From Tetranychus cinnabarinus (Eukaryota; Arthropoda; Arachnida; Trombidiformes; Tetranychidae), in the NCBI GenBank assembly GCA_022266195.1, contig WHVY01000004.1, positions 2,559,501-2,623,500 on the forward strand: DNA of 64,000 nucleotides, written 5' to 3'. Positions within the stretch are counted from its first letter, which is position 1; the number at the start of each line of letters is the position of its first letter. Shown piece after piece: positions 22,325 to 33,294 of this stretch. The position numbers and the translations under genes were made by a program. The notes beneath the pieces are model-generated. The model saw only the letters and a list, made by a program, of their open reading frames with translations. It did not search any database and was not told the DNA's origin.

Positions 22325-22889
22325 GCTGCTGCTGCTGCTGCTGCTGTTGTTGTTGCTGTTGCTGCTGCTGTTGCTGTTGAAGCTGCATTTCCAGCTGTAA
22401 AGCTTCATTTCTAAGTCTGAAGGCAGTTAGCCGAGGATCTTCCCAAGTAGTTGTTCTAGAAATATGATTTATGTAATATGGTTTGCCTGTCTTGGCTTCA
22501 AAGGCCATTTGCCACCCTTCGGGTAGTTTGTCGAAATCATAACCGCGAGGCTGTGGGGCAACTGCAAAAGTTGCTTGAAGTGTTGCCGGAGAAGAGTGAG
22601 CACGAAAGTGATTGATCGTGATTCCGGGACGAGGAGTAGGGTTACACAGAGTTGGTGTAGAGTCCAAACTTGTTGCATCCAAACTTGACTCACGGCTATG
22701 TGAAGCCGATTTAGATCCTTTCTCAGGTGGTGTAAAAAAAGATGCTGGTAAGTCACGTTGGCGCATTGGTTTACTTAAGGGCACACGACCATCCTTGGGA
22801 CCTATGGCCGCTCTAAATAATTCATCTAAATTGTGATTGGCATCTTCGTTCAATCTAACAATATGATTAGATTTGTGGTTTCCTGCCAT
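21504..22889 (-). CDS. yki: Yorkie/YAP transcriptional co-activator
   Basis: A 461-residue single-exon frame. YAP/Yorkie is the nuclear effector of Hippo signalling, binding TEAD/Scalloped. The N-terminal TEAD-binding region is at about 8-70 (LDELFRAAIGP, then MRQRDLPASFF). Three HxRxxS sites fit Warts/LATS phosphorylation: HSRESS (about 65), HFRAHSSP (about 96, the 14-3-3 site) and HSRQES (about 378). The last is followed by DSGLGLS, a phosphodegron like that of YAP. A single WW domain lies at about 121-154 (LPEGWQMAFEAKTGKPYYI). Vertebrate YAP and Drosophila Yki have two in their main forms. A glutamine-rich stretch occupies about 165-340. The acidic C-terminal activation region ends in KDVWI, comparable to the PDZ-binding end of YAP. 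Start ATG 22889 fits the family N-terminus. Confidence 0.95.
22150..22395. repeat. CAG/CAA repeat encoding polyglutamine in yorkie
   Basis: On the minus strand this is a nearly pure run of CAA and CAG codons, longest at about 22250-22375, bordered by alternating Gln-Pro codons. The mixture of CAA and CAG lowers slippage but length polymorphism is likely. Long frames in other phases here (poly-Leu, poly-Val, poly-Ser/Asn) are shadows. Confidence 0.9.
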
Positions 22890-25646
22890 TTTTACACCTT
22901 AGTAGCTAGTTTATGTTTCGTTGTCTATGGCAAAAAAAGCAGCTTCACAACCACTGTTTCTCTCTTCAACCTTTAAAACATGAAAAAAAGAAAGAAAGAA
23001 AAAAGAAAAAGAAGCATAAATGAAACAATATCTGAAATAAACAACTGAAAATAATTTACAAAACTTAAAATAAATAATAATGATTATTATTGCCGAGAAA
23101 ACAAAAAAAAATAAATAAATAAAATCACAAAAATAATTGTAAAATAAAAAGTAAGGTTGATTACTTTGGTTACTTTGAAGGGCACCAAAGAATCAAAAGA
23201 GTAGCAGTGAAACAACTTCAATCGAAACGCTACCTGGTGTCAAAAATTTCATTTATACCTGTAACTTCAACTCAACTTTTCTTTCATCTTCATCTTCTTC
23301 TCTTTCTCCTTCAGATTTCCTCCCTCTTTCTTTTTATCCTTCTCTTGCCTCATCATCATCATCATCTTTCTTAGCCTCTGAAAAGGTATGCAGGGTGCCC
23401 TTGTTAGCCCTGGCCTGGACCAGGCAAATCTTTCTTCTCTCTCCTCTTTCCCGGTCAGGTTTTATTCCCTCTCTCTTTATCTACCTTTGCATTTTCATCA
23501 TCATTCACTTCAATCTTTCTCTTCTTCTCTCCTCTTCTCTCTCTCTTTCTCTTCTAGTTACTTCCATCATCATTTTTAAATTGCTGATTCTCTTCATTTT
23601 CAACCAATATTCTTCTCAAGATCCTCTCTTTCTCTCTGGTAAGTCAAAAAAAGGTAAAAAAAGATTTCTCTTTTCCTTTCTCCTATCTCTTTCTCATCTC
23701 TTTCTCATCTCTCTCTTTTTCCCCTCTATCAATAAAGATCATAGTTATATTCTGGTTGATTTGATGGTTATGAGGAGGAGGAGTATAATAGTGTTGATAA
23801 TAATCATCGGTCTGATGATCAAGTTTATCTGTTTCATTCAAGTAATTTTTTCATTACCATTACATCCAATCAATAGGTTTGTTTGTTTATTTTATTTGCC
23901 TCGTTTTTTAGCTTCTTTTTCATTATTCTCTTTCTCTTTCTCTTTCTTTTTTTCTCTAAATCACAGAAGAACGCTAATTTCTGAACAATTGAAATTGAAT
24001 GACTTTTCTCAAATTTTTCTCAAATCTTTTCAATACCTGATCCCTGATCATCCATGTCATTAGTTAATCATTTAACGTTTCTCATCTTTTCTCATCTTTT
24101 CTCTTCATCCTCACAGGCTCTTCATCGTTTTTCATGGTTTACTATTGTCTTTTCAACGGTGGTCCCTTATGGATTCAAGTAAAACCACTTCTCATGACAA
24201 ATGGATGAAATGCATCATTTTACTTGGTGTGAAAAAGGTAAACACAAATTCCAAATAACTGGACACTTAAATGGAGAAATGGAATTTCATTTCATTAAAC
24301 AAAATGAAACAATCAGCTTTGTTTTATTGGTTTCACCATCTTTTGCGGACAACCAAATACTTAAGATGATTGTCACCCTCTAATTAATTCTATTGTTTAA
24401 CCAAGTTGTACTCTTTATGGGGTTAAACACAAAGGTTGAAGACCATAGAGGAATCATTTCACTTCCGATTGTAAATGACCGCTAACCTTGAAATTTTCTC
24501 TTCTTTTTTTCAGCCAATTTCTGATGAAGTATGTAAAATCATTGCTTTTCCTTTCCTCAGATCTTTCAACTTTTCAAGAAACTTAAAGATCAATTATAAA
24601 ACTTCCGGTTATTAACTTAAAGATCAAAAAGCAACTTATCAATGGCTATCACCTTTGCAGTTTGGAAATGCCAGACACCATAAAGATCACATAAAAGCAA
24701 GGCATGATTTATCAAGTCGAAGCAAGATGAAGGTATATCCAATTAAGTACATCAATGGTGGCTCATGTTAGCTTTATTTAAATATAAATGTTTCTCTTTG
24801 TAAACATGATTATCTCAATGAAACAGGCAATTGAAATTATATTGGCAAAATTAAGGCAACAGATTATGTATTACAGATTCAAGTTTGATCAACCTTAACC
24901 TGGATTGGAGTGAAAAAAGCTAAAAATTTATGAACTTTTTTCATAAATCTTGTTAGATCAAACTTTTTACTTTTTGTACATATTTGAAACCAATTTTACT
25001 ATTTACATCATTTACTTTGCTTGGTTTTGTTTTTGTTGTTTTAAATCGCAACAATTAGCATTCACACTTGAAAACCCAACATTAATCTAGATTAACTCAA
25101 TTTCATTTCAATTTATCCTGTTTAATCATTATTGATGATTGTTATTTGCATAACAAATTGAATATAAGGTGGTCACCATTGAATACTTTCATAAATATAA
25201 ACAGTTAACTTTCATGTCATTTAACAGTTACAATCCTTTCTTTTTAATAGGTTGAAACAAGCCCATTTTATTGGAAACAATTCAATTGGAATGTCATTTC
25301 AAGTGTAAACTCATGTAATAATCCATAGCTTGTAAGTTTACACCTTAAATTGTGTGACTCCTGAACTGGATTACGGACAATTTAAAAGAAACCAAAAGCC
25401 GTCTTATTTGAGGTATCATGTGATTCAGATGACCTTCGATGTAGCGTCGAAAAGTCATGAATAATGAAAACTGGTCTCACATATCATCATTGAATTTTCT
25501 CATCATTCTCTCTCACTCTCACATGCACATTTTTCCTTGTTTATTAGTTTGAATTAACTTTCGAAATCATTTAATGCATTAAACATCAACAATCACCATT
25601 TTAACTTGTTATTTCATTTTATCCAATTATCCACAGATCACTACTC
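22890..25646. other. Divergent upstream region of yorkie and the CRAL-TRIO gene
   Basis: No supported gene. 23270-23720 is a strong pyrimidine tract (TCTTTCTC type with CATCATCATC runs), continuing more weakly to about 23960 and 24080-24120. It generates long plus-strand frames rich in Leu, Ser and Phe that I regard as non-coding. Untranslated first exons of both flanking genes probably lie here. Confidence 0.5.
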
Positions 25647-28600
25647 ATGAGTCCAAAGAGGATATACGATGATGCTCCAAAATATTTGGTCCCTCCAGAT
25701 GATCCAACCTTAATCCAATCTATTCAGGAAACTCGTGATTTATTGGAGAACCATTTTAATTCAGTGGATTTAACCTCACTTTACTTACCTAATGATGTTG
25801 ATAAATTACGTTCATGTGATTTTGAGGTTCGCCGCTATTTATTTCAAACAAATTTAAATGTTAACCAAGCCGTTCAAATGATCAAGGATCGATTAACATG
25901 GAGAAAGGAGATGTCATTGGATACTTTACGATACCAAAAATTTCCAATTGAATTTTACCAATCAGGTGGTATTTTCGAGTTTAAGGTAAGAATCAATTCA
26001 TTCTTATCCATTATCTGATCACTATAAATCTCAATCAGTAAATTGTTTGCTTAAAATCATCTGTTGCATTATCATAGACTAAACATCAATACTTCAATAG
26101 TAAATCTTATTTTGCAATTTAACCCTCAAATCATTCAATAGTAACTGTAAAACAATATTTTACAATTTACTAATTACTGCAAGTTGAAAGCCATTGATGA
26201 AAAACCATAAGGTAAAACAATCAATTACTAGATTGATGAAAACAAATGTATGAATTGATGTTATTTGATCTTTACATTGCCATGTCCATGATACCTGATG
26301 ATCGTCACTGATCAGTTTGATTGTTAAAAATTGATTTTTTTCCCTTTCACCGATTTTGATTAATAAACATCAGCCAAAATTAATTGAATGAAACAAAAAA
26401 TGGCTATAGATAATAGTTAAAACGATTAAAATAATAATATTAATATTAAAAAATGATAATAATAATGATACCATTTAAAAAAACAGGGAAACAAGTTGAA
26501 ATAGCTTTAAGGGTCAAGTCAAGTGTGTAATTAATTTAATGATGAAACAAACCATTCAACAACAAAATCAACTAACTAACTATTTCTCAATCAGCCAGTT
26601 CACTCATTAAATACTAATATTATCAAACTAAAAGAGTAACCAAAAGGAGAAGAAGTTGAAAGATGAAATAACCTTTTTCCTTTTCATCATTTCTCCTTCT
26701 AATTTTTGCTTACAGACAACATATACCTTGACCTGAGAAAGACCTTTCAAATGTCTTCCAAAAAAAACACTATTTTTCAAGCAAACAAACTAAAATATCA
26801 AAAGCTGTATTTACCTTTAAACTCACAACAAATATATTTTTCTATGTATATTATGGTGTACATACAACGATATTTTTGTTGAAAGTAACCTTTTCATCTT
26901 GATGTTGTTGACCTAAGGTTAAAAAGGACCCAATAAAGTGAAAGGACCAAAAATAAGGCCTTTTACTTTTTGTTATATTTCGCTTTTTCATTCTACATCA
27001 TCATCATCATCTTTTCTGGTTCTTTCTTCTTCTTTTCTTTCTTTACCAGCCTTTTACCTTTTTTTTGTTGTAGGACTTGTAGGTTACAAGGCCAAATCTA
27101 GGACCACTTTGCATTGCACGGTTAAATGATTTTTTTTGGCAGACATAATGATTTATGACCCTTTCCTTTTAAGTATATGTACCTGGATCTTGATTCAAAC
27201 GTCTCCAAATAAGTTAATCACAAAATTAGAGGTTGATTAGTTGCAGAGTAACGCAGCAACAAAACAAAACAAAAAGTAGTAGCCATAGATTGAATAAAAT
27301 TAATATTTTGTTGGTTCTTTCAACGGTCAAACCTGATTTTTAAGCTTCTCATTATCGCTACCATTAACGCACATATTATTGTTGTTTAATCACTCTTATT
27401 TAGGAATCATAAATTAACGAAACCATTTTCATTAGGCATTTGGGAATATTGACCATCTCACTATCGTTAAACTGGAATCAATTGAAATTGTTGAACGTCC
27501 ATTGAACATTTCTTTGTTTGATTTTCACCAAATGTCAATGTTGTCACATCTCTGTGTCTAGATAATGAAACAGCAAACTGTACAATGGATTTGTTGTTTG
27601 CATCATTTGTCAATGATTAATATTGAAAGTCTTGAAATAATCTTGAATCCAGTCAAACCTTTTAACCATGTAATAACATTAGATAAGTATTCAGTTTGTG
27701 TGTAAGATTAACTTTAAATTATGTTGCCTTTTTGCTTCTTTTTTATGTTGCTTAACTTTGACAACCTTAACTATAACTTAATTAAACTCTTTCACTTCTT
27801 GGCCTCAAGCAATCTTTGAATGTTTATCATGAACAATTCAAAAAGCTGAAAAAAGATGGCAAAAGAAACACACACACAACCATGAAAATTGAAAACTTCA
27901 CTGGGTATTTCCCATATCAGATAATCTTAATATTTTTTTGCTTCTTTCACTCTCTATACCTTGTTAGTTGGTTTTAATTTACTCAATTGCCATCCATACA
28001 TAAATACTATGTAGTAACTATCATAATACAAACATAATAAACTGAATCGTTTCAAGGTAAGCCTTTCATTTACTGCTTAACTGATTACATTGAACATCAA
28101 TGATTATTGTTTTGTAATTCTATCTTCGTTAGCTTATTATTTTTATTACTAACCAATTAATCAAGATATTGATAAATATTATCTAATTTTCCCTCCTAAA
28201 GGCCTTTTATGATGATTATTATATAACATTGTTCAATCAATGATACTGAAAGAAAAATTGAGAATCGGAAAAAAAGCATTCACAATTGATTAATGATTAC
28301 CAATAATGCTATAGCAAGACAACATTAAACATTTTTATCTCAATCATTTAAAACATCACAACATCGATTAGTATTGGTAATTGTTTATGATTAACAGCAA
28401 TGTCTTCAATTGTTCATTTTTATCATAGATGTAACAATGAAATTATAAGCTCAAATCTTAATTTTAATAAGTTGATCATATTTAGCTACAAACAGTCGAA
28501 TCAACAGTTGGTAAAGCAAACAATTACAGTCTGTCAAATATTTAAAACTGTAGTTTTAAAATGGTTTGAGGTTTAACCAGAAAATCTGGGTTTATTTTGC

Positions 28601-29279
28601 ATTTGAAGTGTCATTTTATAACCCAATCATTTGTTTCCATTGAATTTCCCGAAATAACTTTGATTAAATCATTATCTCTAATAATTATTTTATTTCTTTT
28701 CTCGTTAATTGTCTTTAGCATGATAATGATGGTGATCCGGTTTTATACGTCCGAAGCAAGTTCAATGTTAACATTGAAATATTGTCTAAACCTTTACGTC
28801 AATTTTTAATCTTCTTTATGGATCAAATGGATCAACGATTTTCTCGGGAACGATCTTGGGGATTGGTATTTGATGCTCAAGGCTTTGGATGGCACAATAT
28901 TGACTTTGACTTTCTCCATCTAATTATCAAGATATTGAAATATTACATGCCCTGGTCGGTTAAATATGTCATCATCTACGAGATTCCCTGGTTTCTTGAA
29001 TCAATCTGGAAAGGAGTTCAACATTTTATACCCGAAGATGGTAAACGTCTAATCAGGGTTTACAATAAGAAGACAATCGGAGAAACAATTGATCCAATGA
29101 ACATGCCTCAAGTTATTGGTGGTTTATCCAAAGAGAATCACATTTTCATTCCTGAAGGAGTTGAACCAGCAACAGTTATCGGTAAAATTGAGCTTGGTTT
29201 AAATGATGAGGAAGTTAATCGTATTAAGAAACATCTTGCCAAATTGGATAAAGAAATGGGTGAATTAATTAAAGTATGA
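25647..29279 (+). CDS. CRAL-TRIO (SEC14-like) lipid-binding protein, MOSPD2-like
   Basis: Two exons: 25647-25985 (donor GTAAGA) and 28719-29279 (acceptor TTGTCTTTAG), phase 0, 299 residues. The N-terminal CRAL-TRIO-N helices (about 20-105) include LRSCDFEVRRYLF and QMIKDRLTWRKEMS. The lipid-binding lobe (about 112-250) includes DPVLYVRSKF, RSWGLVFDAQGFGWHNIDFDF and a PWFLESIWKGVQHFIPEDG stretch. Spacing and wording resemble the N-terminal half of MOSPD2, which tethers membranes at ER contact sites. MOSPD2 continues with an MSP domain and a membrane anchor; this protein stops after the CRAL-TRIO part. A soluble lipid-transfer role is likely, ligand unknown. The intron of 2.7 kb is long for this window. 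Confidence 0.85.
25986..28718 (+). other. Large intron of the CRAL-TRIO gene
   Basis: Bounded by GTAAGA and TTTAG. AT-rich, with a simple AATAAT-type stretch near 26420-26460 and a pyrimidine tract at 26980-27070. No ORF or nested gene was recognised. Confidence 0.6.
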
Positions 29280-31713
29280 AAAGGAAAATCAAGAAAAGGA
29301 TCAATTTACTCTCGCATTTCACTTGTTAACAATTGTCTTAACTTATTACATTTACGTTTGCAATTGGCTTTTTGTTGTTATTCAACTCTCATTTACTCTC
29401 ATTTTATTAAAACATTTTCTCACACAAAATGAAAGTATCCTGACCAATGACCACAATAACTGATGGTTTGACTTTTCAAAATGAGTAGTCTGACCCAAGG
29501 TGAGGTTTCATTCTGGTTTGGTCAACTTAATACTTTTGTTTTTTTTTCAATGTTCAAATATTTTCAAACTCTTATTTTAATAGGTGTGGTGAAAATTCAT
29601 CAAATTTTGTGAGAAAACTTAATAGTAACCATGTAATTAATCATAACTGATAGTTTAAGGTTGATTATTTTTGCTCTCTTTTATTGAAAAAATGAACTTT
29701 GATTCTGGTTTCTTTCAAATCGCATTGTCAATTTTCAAATCAAATGATGGTTAAGCAAGGTGTGTTGATATGAAAATGAAAGCGCTTCACTTAACCACAC
29801 ACTAACCAAGATAAAGCCAATATTTTGCAATGGTTTTTCACATAAAAAGACCGTTAAAAGATGTAAAACCAAATCTGCTTTAAGCTCAGAGATTATCATA
29901 TCACAATAATGAATTGACATTGAAGAGGCACATAAAAACAGTGTTTATGGTAAATCAAATGATTTTTGTCATTTGATCGTTTCAATTATCAGAATTGTCC
30001 AATTTGTGCTTGATATTTGCACTGAACAAGTGCGAATAGGATATGAGATTTGTGTCGATACTAAATATTTCATTACTTAAAGTCTGATAGTTGATTAGCT
30101 AATCACGCTATCAATACAATATTGTGTTGATACAGAAACGGAAAATACGTGACAACAATTCTAGCCATGTTAACGCCGGTTCTGATTACTTATCAGCAAA
30201 ACAATTGAGACTTATTCGCAATCAAAGTCTGATTGAATTGTTTGGATCAATTTATCCCAATATAAGTAAGATACGAAAATTATTTCCAACTTGTTTTACG
30301 GGTCTTTGTTGTTATGTATTTTGTTAGCCACTAACCTATGATTTGTTTCCCTTTCAACTTACTACAGAACCGTGAACAATGAACGGAAAATACTAGAAAT
30401 TTAGATAAATGGTTATTTTTTAATCTAATTGAATTCAAATTGTTCAATGGATCAAATGAGATTGAATAGATTATCCACTTTTCTCTGGGTTGAAATGAAG
30501 TTTTTTTCAAATCGTTTTTAGTTGCAGTTTTGGCTTTGACTTCAATTCCGGGTCTTTAGTAAGAAAAGTGGATTAAATTCAATTCAGAAGTTGTTCATGA
30601 TAATCGATACATATGTTCCAAGTTCCATATTTCGTTGATTTAATAGTGAATATATTAATAATAGTTTGCTTGGGCAGATTGTCCATTGAAAACTAAGGTC
30701 TCCAAAATTGATTAGCCATTTTTATGAGTCTTTGATTTGTAAGTGATTTTTGAATGGTTTTAAACGTTGAAAGGAATGAAAGATCTAACCATTTAATGGA
30801 ACCGTTGGGTGCATGGAGTATCTGATTGCCCTTTGAGTGGCTAAATTAATGAGAAAATGGTTGAATTACAATTAAATTTAATTAAAAAATAGAGAACCAG
30901 AGAACCCTTAAAAGGATAAAAATCATATTCATAAATCTTATCTTGCGCTATCTGGTGAGCTTACAACTAAATAAATATTTCACGCGAGGAAAGTAATTGA
31001 AACTTGTTAGTGTGATTATGTTAATTAATTTTATCCTAACTGTTTATCAAATTCAAATTTATTCAACAAGTTTATTTAAACCTGAAATGTTACAGTTTAA
31101 TGAGGTTCTAATTTTTTCCAAATTCATTAGCAATACTATGAACAGTGTTCATTGAAGACTGTTGCTTTGGATGGAGATGAAAAAAGAAGTGTTTGTAAAT
31201 TGTCTTGGAAATATTTATCCACTTACAATGGAAATCAAAGTTTACTTGGAAATGGTTGAAATTTTCATAATTACCAATTTAATCAATTGGCTAACCAGAC
31301 ATAATCATGGAATATGGATTCTTCATGATTTGAAACGCTGACTATTCACTGTCAATCACACAGAGAAAGCAATGCCAGAGAAGCTGCTCTATGATTAGAG
31401 GAGATGAAATGTGTAGCTCATTCATAATCATTTTCCGTTTTTTTTGCCTGGAAAGAAATCCAATTTTAGCATCACTTTAAATCCACTCCCTAAATCCTCA
31501 TGACTTTAATTTCATCTTCTTTCCTCGTCTTCCACCTCCTCATGCTTATCAACATGATCTTCGTCTTTATTTTCATATACACATCTGTATGTTCAATTGA
31601 TACACATGATATAAACAAAATTATTTTTCTATCTCAAGATTGTTGACTTGCTTTTGTGTCTGACTCTCGCCATTTGAATTACAATTAACTTCCTCATCAC
31701 GATTCCAAATAGC
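29280..31713. other. Intergenic region
   Basis: Only short open frames, none with recognisable features. It contains the 3' end of the CRAL-TRIO transcript and the promoter of the F-box gene. Confidence 0.5.
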
Positions 31714-33162
31714 ATGTCAACTCCATTTTCAACCAAACTCGAGGTGAAATTGAATCCAGATTGCTGGCGAATTATTTGTGATTTACTTGACTATCGTTCA
31801 CTTTTACGTTCTCGTCTGGTTTGCTCTTCTTGGTGTGAAATGACAACTTCCATCGTATACACAACTAAATCTTCACTGGCCATTTTTGGTCCCAGTCCAG
31901 AGTCACATCGTCGTCGAAGTCAATTACCAATTGGACGTGCAAACTGCAATTTCAACCATCACCAAATTCATCCCAATGATCGTTTAACCATTAAATCTAT
32001 CAACAGTTGGTCTCATTGGCGGTCTCACAGCGATTCAATGATACATTCGTTGAGCAACTTGTTGCCTTCACTTCGTGTTTTAATGTTGGATTGTTTTGGT
32101 TTTTGGCTGACAGCTGATCAATGGAGACTACTGGGTAGTTCATTGACATTACTTGAACATTTGAATGTTCTTAATTGTACTCGTTTAGACGAAATTGTCC
32201 ATTTTAAAGGCCCACCATCTTTAGTTCATTTTGAAATCCATCATTGCTTTTTTGTTGATCCCAAAAAGATGGACAAATTTTTAACTTCAAACCAGTCAAT
32301 CACATCTTTAATTTTCCAAGGCTCAGAAGACTTGGAAATTAATCTTACTTTTTGCCCATCTCTCGTTAATCAATTGTCATCAGTTTCTCTAATTGGCTCG
32401 TATTTGGGAACCACTTTCATAACCAATTTAACATCAACCGTAAGAAGCAATGCTACTTCATCATTGACTGTTCTTCGAGTCTCTTTTGTCACCAACAAGC
32501 AATTGGCATTAATATGTTCGGCATTGGCTCATTCATTGCAAATCTTTGAATTCTGGTCTAATATAGTTGAGATACGTAATCTGAGTGAACTAACATCTCT
32601 TCAACAATTAACCTTTTCCTGCACTGGAACACGATCTTCCAATTTCAATCAAGACTTGTCCCTGATGACCCGAGGAACACCCGCTTTAGTGTGTTTAGCC
32701 ATAAAATGTCCATTCATTGACGACACTTCAACTTCAATCATATCAATAAACTGTCCATCAATTGTTTCATTACGTTTAATTGGATGCAATTTACGGGAAA
32801 CAAGTTCTATTTCTTTGAGACATTTAACTCGACTCAAATCACTGGAATTTATTGAAATAACAAATACCAAGATCGATTGTACTGGTTTAAATGAATTCAT
32901 CGACAAGATGAGCTCAACTCGTCTGCTCTCACTTCCAAATAATTTTAATTTATCGTCAAATCATCTCCAACAATTATCATCTAATTTGCTAAAAACCAGT
33001 GCGATAATAGAGATCACAATGGATGGTCTTAACCCAGAATCATTCAAAATGATCAACCATCCGCAATCAAATAAGCCACCTGAACGTATTATTATCACTG
33101 GAGAAGCTAATTATGAGCGATTTAATTTTGTACTACCAATGCCAATGATACCAAGAATGTAA
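31714..33162 (+). CDS. F-box protein with leucine-rich-repeat-like region
   Basis: A single-exon frame of 482 residues from ATG 31714 to TAA 33162. Residues about 10-50 look like an F-box (LNPDCWRIICDLLDYRSLLR, then SRLVCSSWCEMT), the module that binds Skp1 in SCF ubiquitin ligases. From about 115 to 440 the protein has irregular leucine-rich repeats of the form LxxLxLxxC/N, for example LRVLMLDCFGFWL, LEHLNVLNCTRL and LVCLAIKCPFID, as in FBXL proteins that present substrates. No exact orthologue is evident to me. Downstream neighbour RNase Z is convergent, with 132 bp between stop codons. An intronless FBXL could be a retrocopy or lineage-specific gene; this is inference. Confidence 0.72.
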   Translation: MSTPFSTKLEVKLNPDCWRIICDLLDYRSLLRSRLVCSSWCEMTTSIVYTTKSSLAIFGPSPESHRRRSQLPIGRANCNFNHHQIHPNDRLTIKSINSWSHWRSHSDSMIHSLSNLLPSLRVLMLDCFGFWLTADQWRLLGSSLTLLEHLNVLNCTRLDEIVHFKGPPSLVHFEIHHCFFVDPKKMDKFLTSNQSITSLIFQGSEDLEINLTFCPSLVNQLSSVSLIGSYLGTTFITNLTSTVRSNATSSLTVLRVSFVTNKQLALICSALAHSLQIFEFWSNIVEIRNLSELTSLQQLTFSCTGTRSSNFNQDLSLMTRGTPALVCLAIKCPFIDDTSTSIISINCPSIVSLRLIGCNLRETSSISLRHLTRLKSLEFIEITNTKIDCTGLNEFIDKMSSTRLLSLPNNFNLSSNHLQQLSSNLLKTSAIIEITMDGLNPESFKMINHPQSNKPPERIIITGEANYERFNFVLPMPMIPRM

Positions 33163-33294
33163 ACAACCAACGTTGATAAATGTAAACAATTATAAACGAT
33201 AAATTATCATTTTATTTAACTAAGAAGATGGACAAAATGAAATTAGATTTTGTGCTTTTCAACTTTTGCAACAAAAAAGTCGAGAACTGAAAAA

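Noticed and set aside
21896..22414. Long frames in three other phases across the yorkie glutamine tract
   Set aside because: They are poly-Ser/Asn, poly-Val and poly-Leu shadows of the CAG/CAA repeat; the Yorkie frame is unambiguous.
23395..24063. Plus-strand open frame of 222 codons upstream of the CRAL-TRIO gene
   Set aside because: It is a by-product of a pyrimidine-rich tract (Leu, Ser, Phe and Ile only) without domain structure.
24201..24383. Plus-strand 60-codon frame starting MDEMHHFTWC
   Set aside because: Short, isolated, no family resemblance; chance in AT-rich DNA cannot be excluded.
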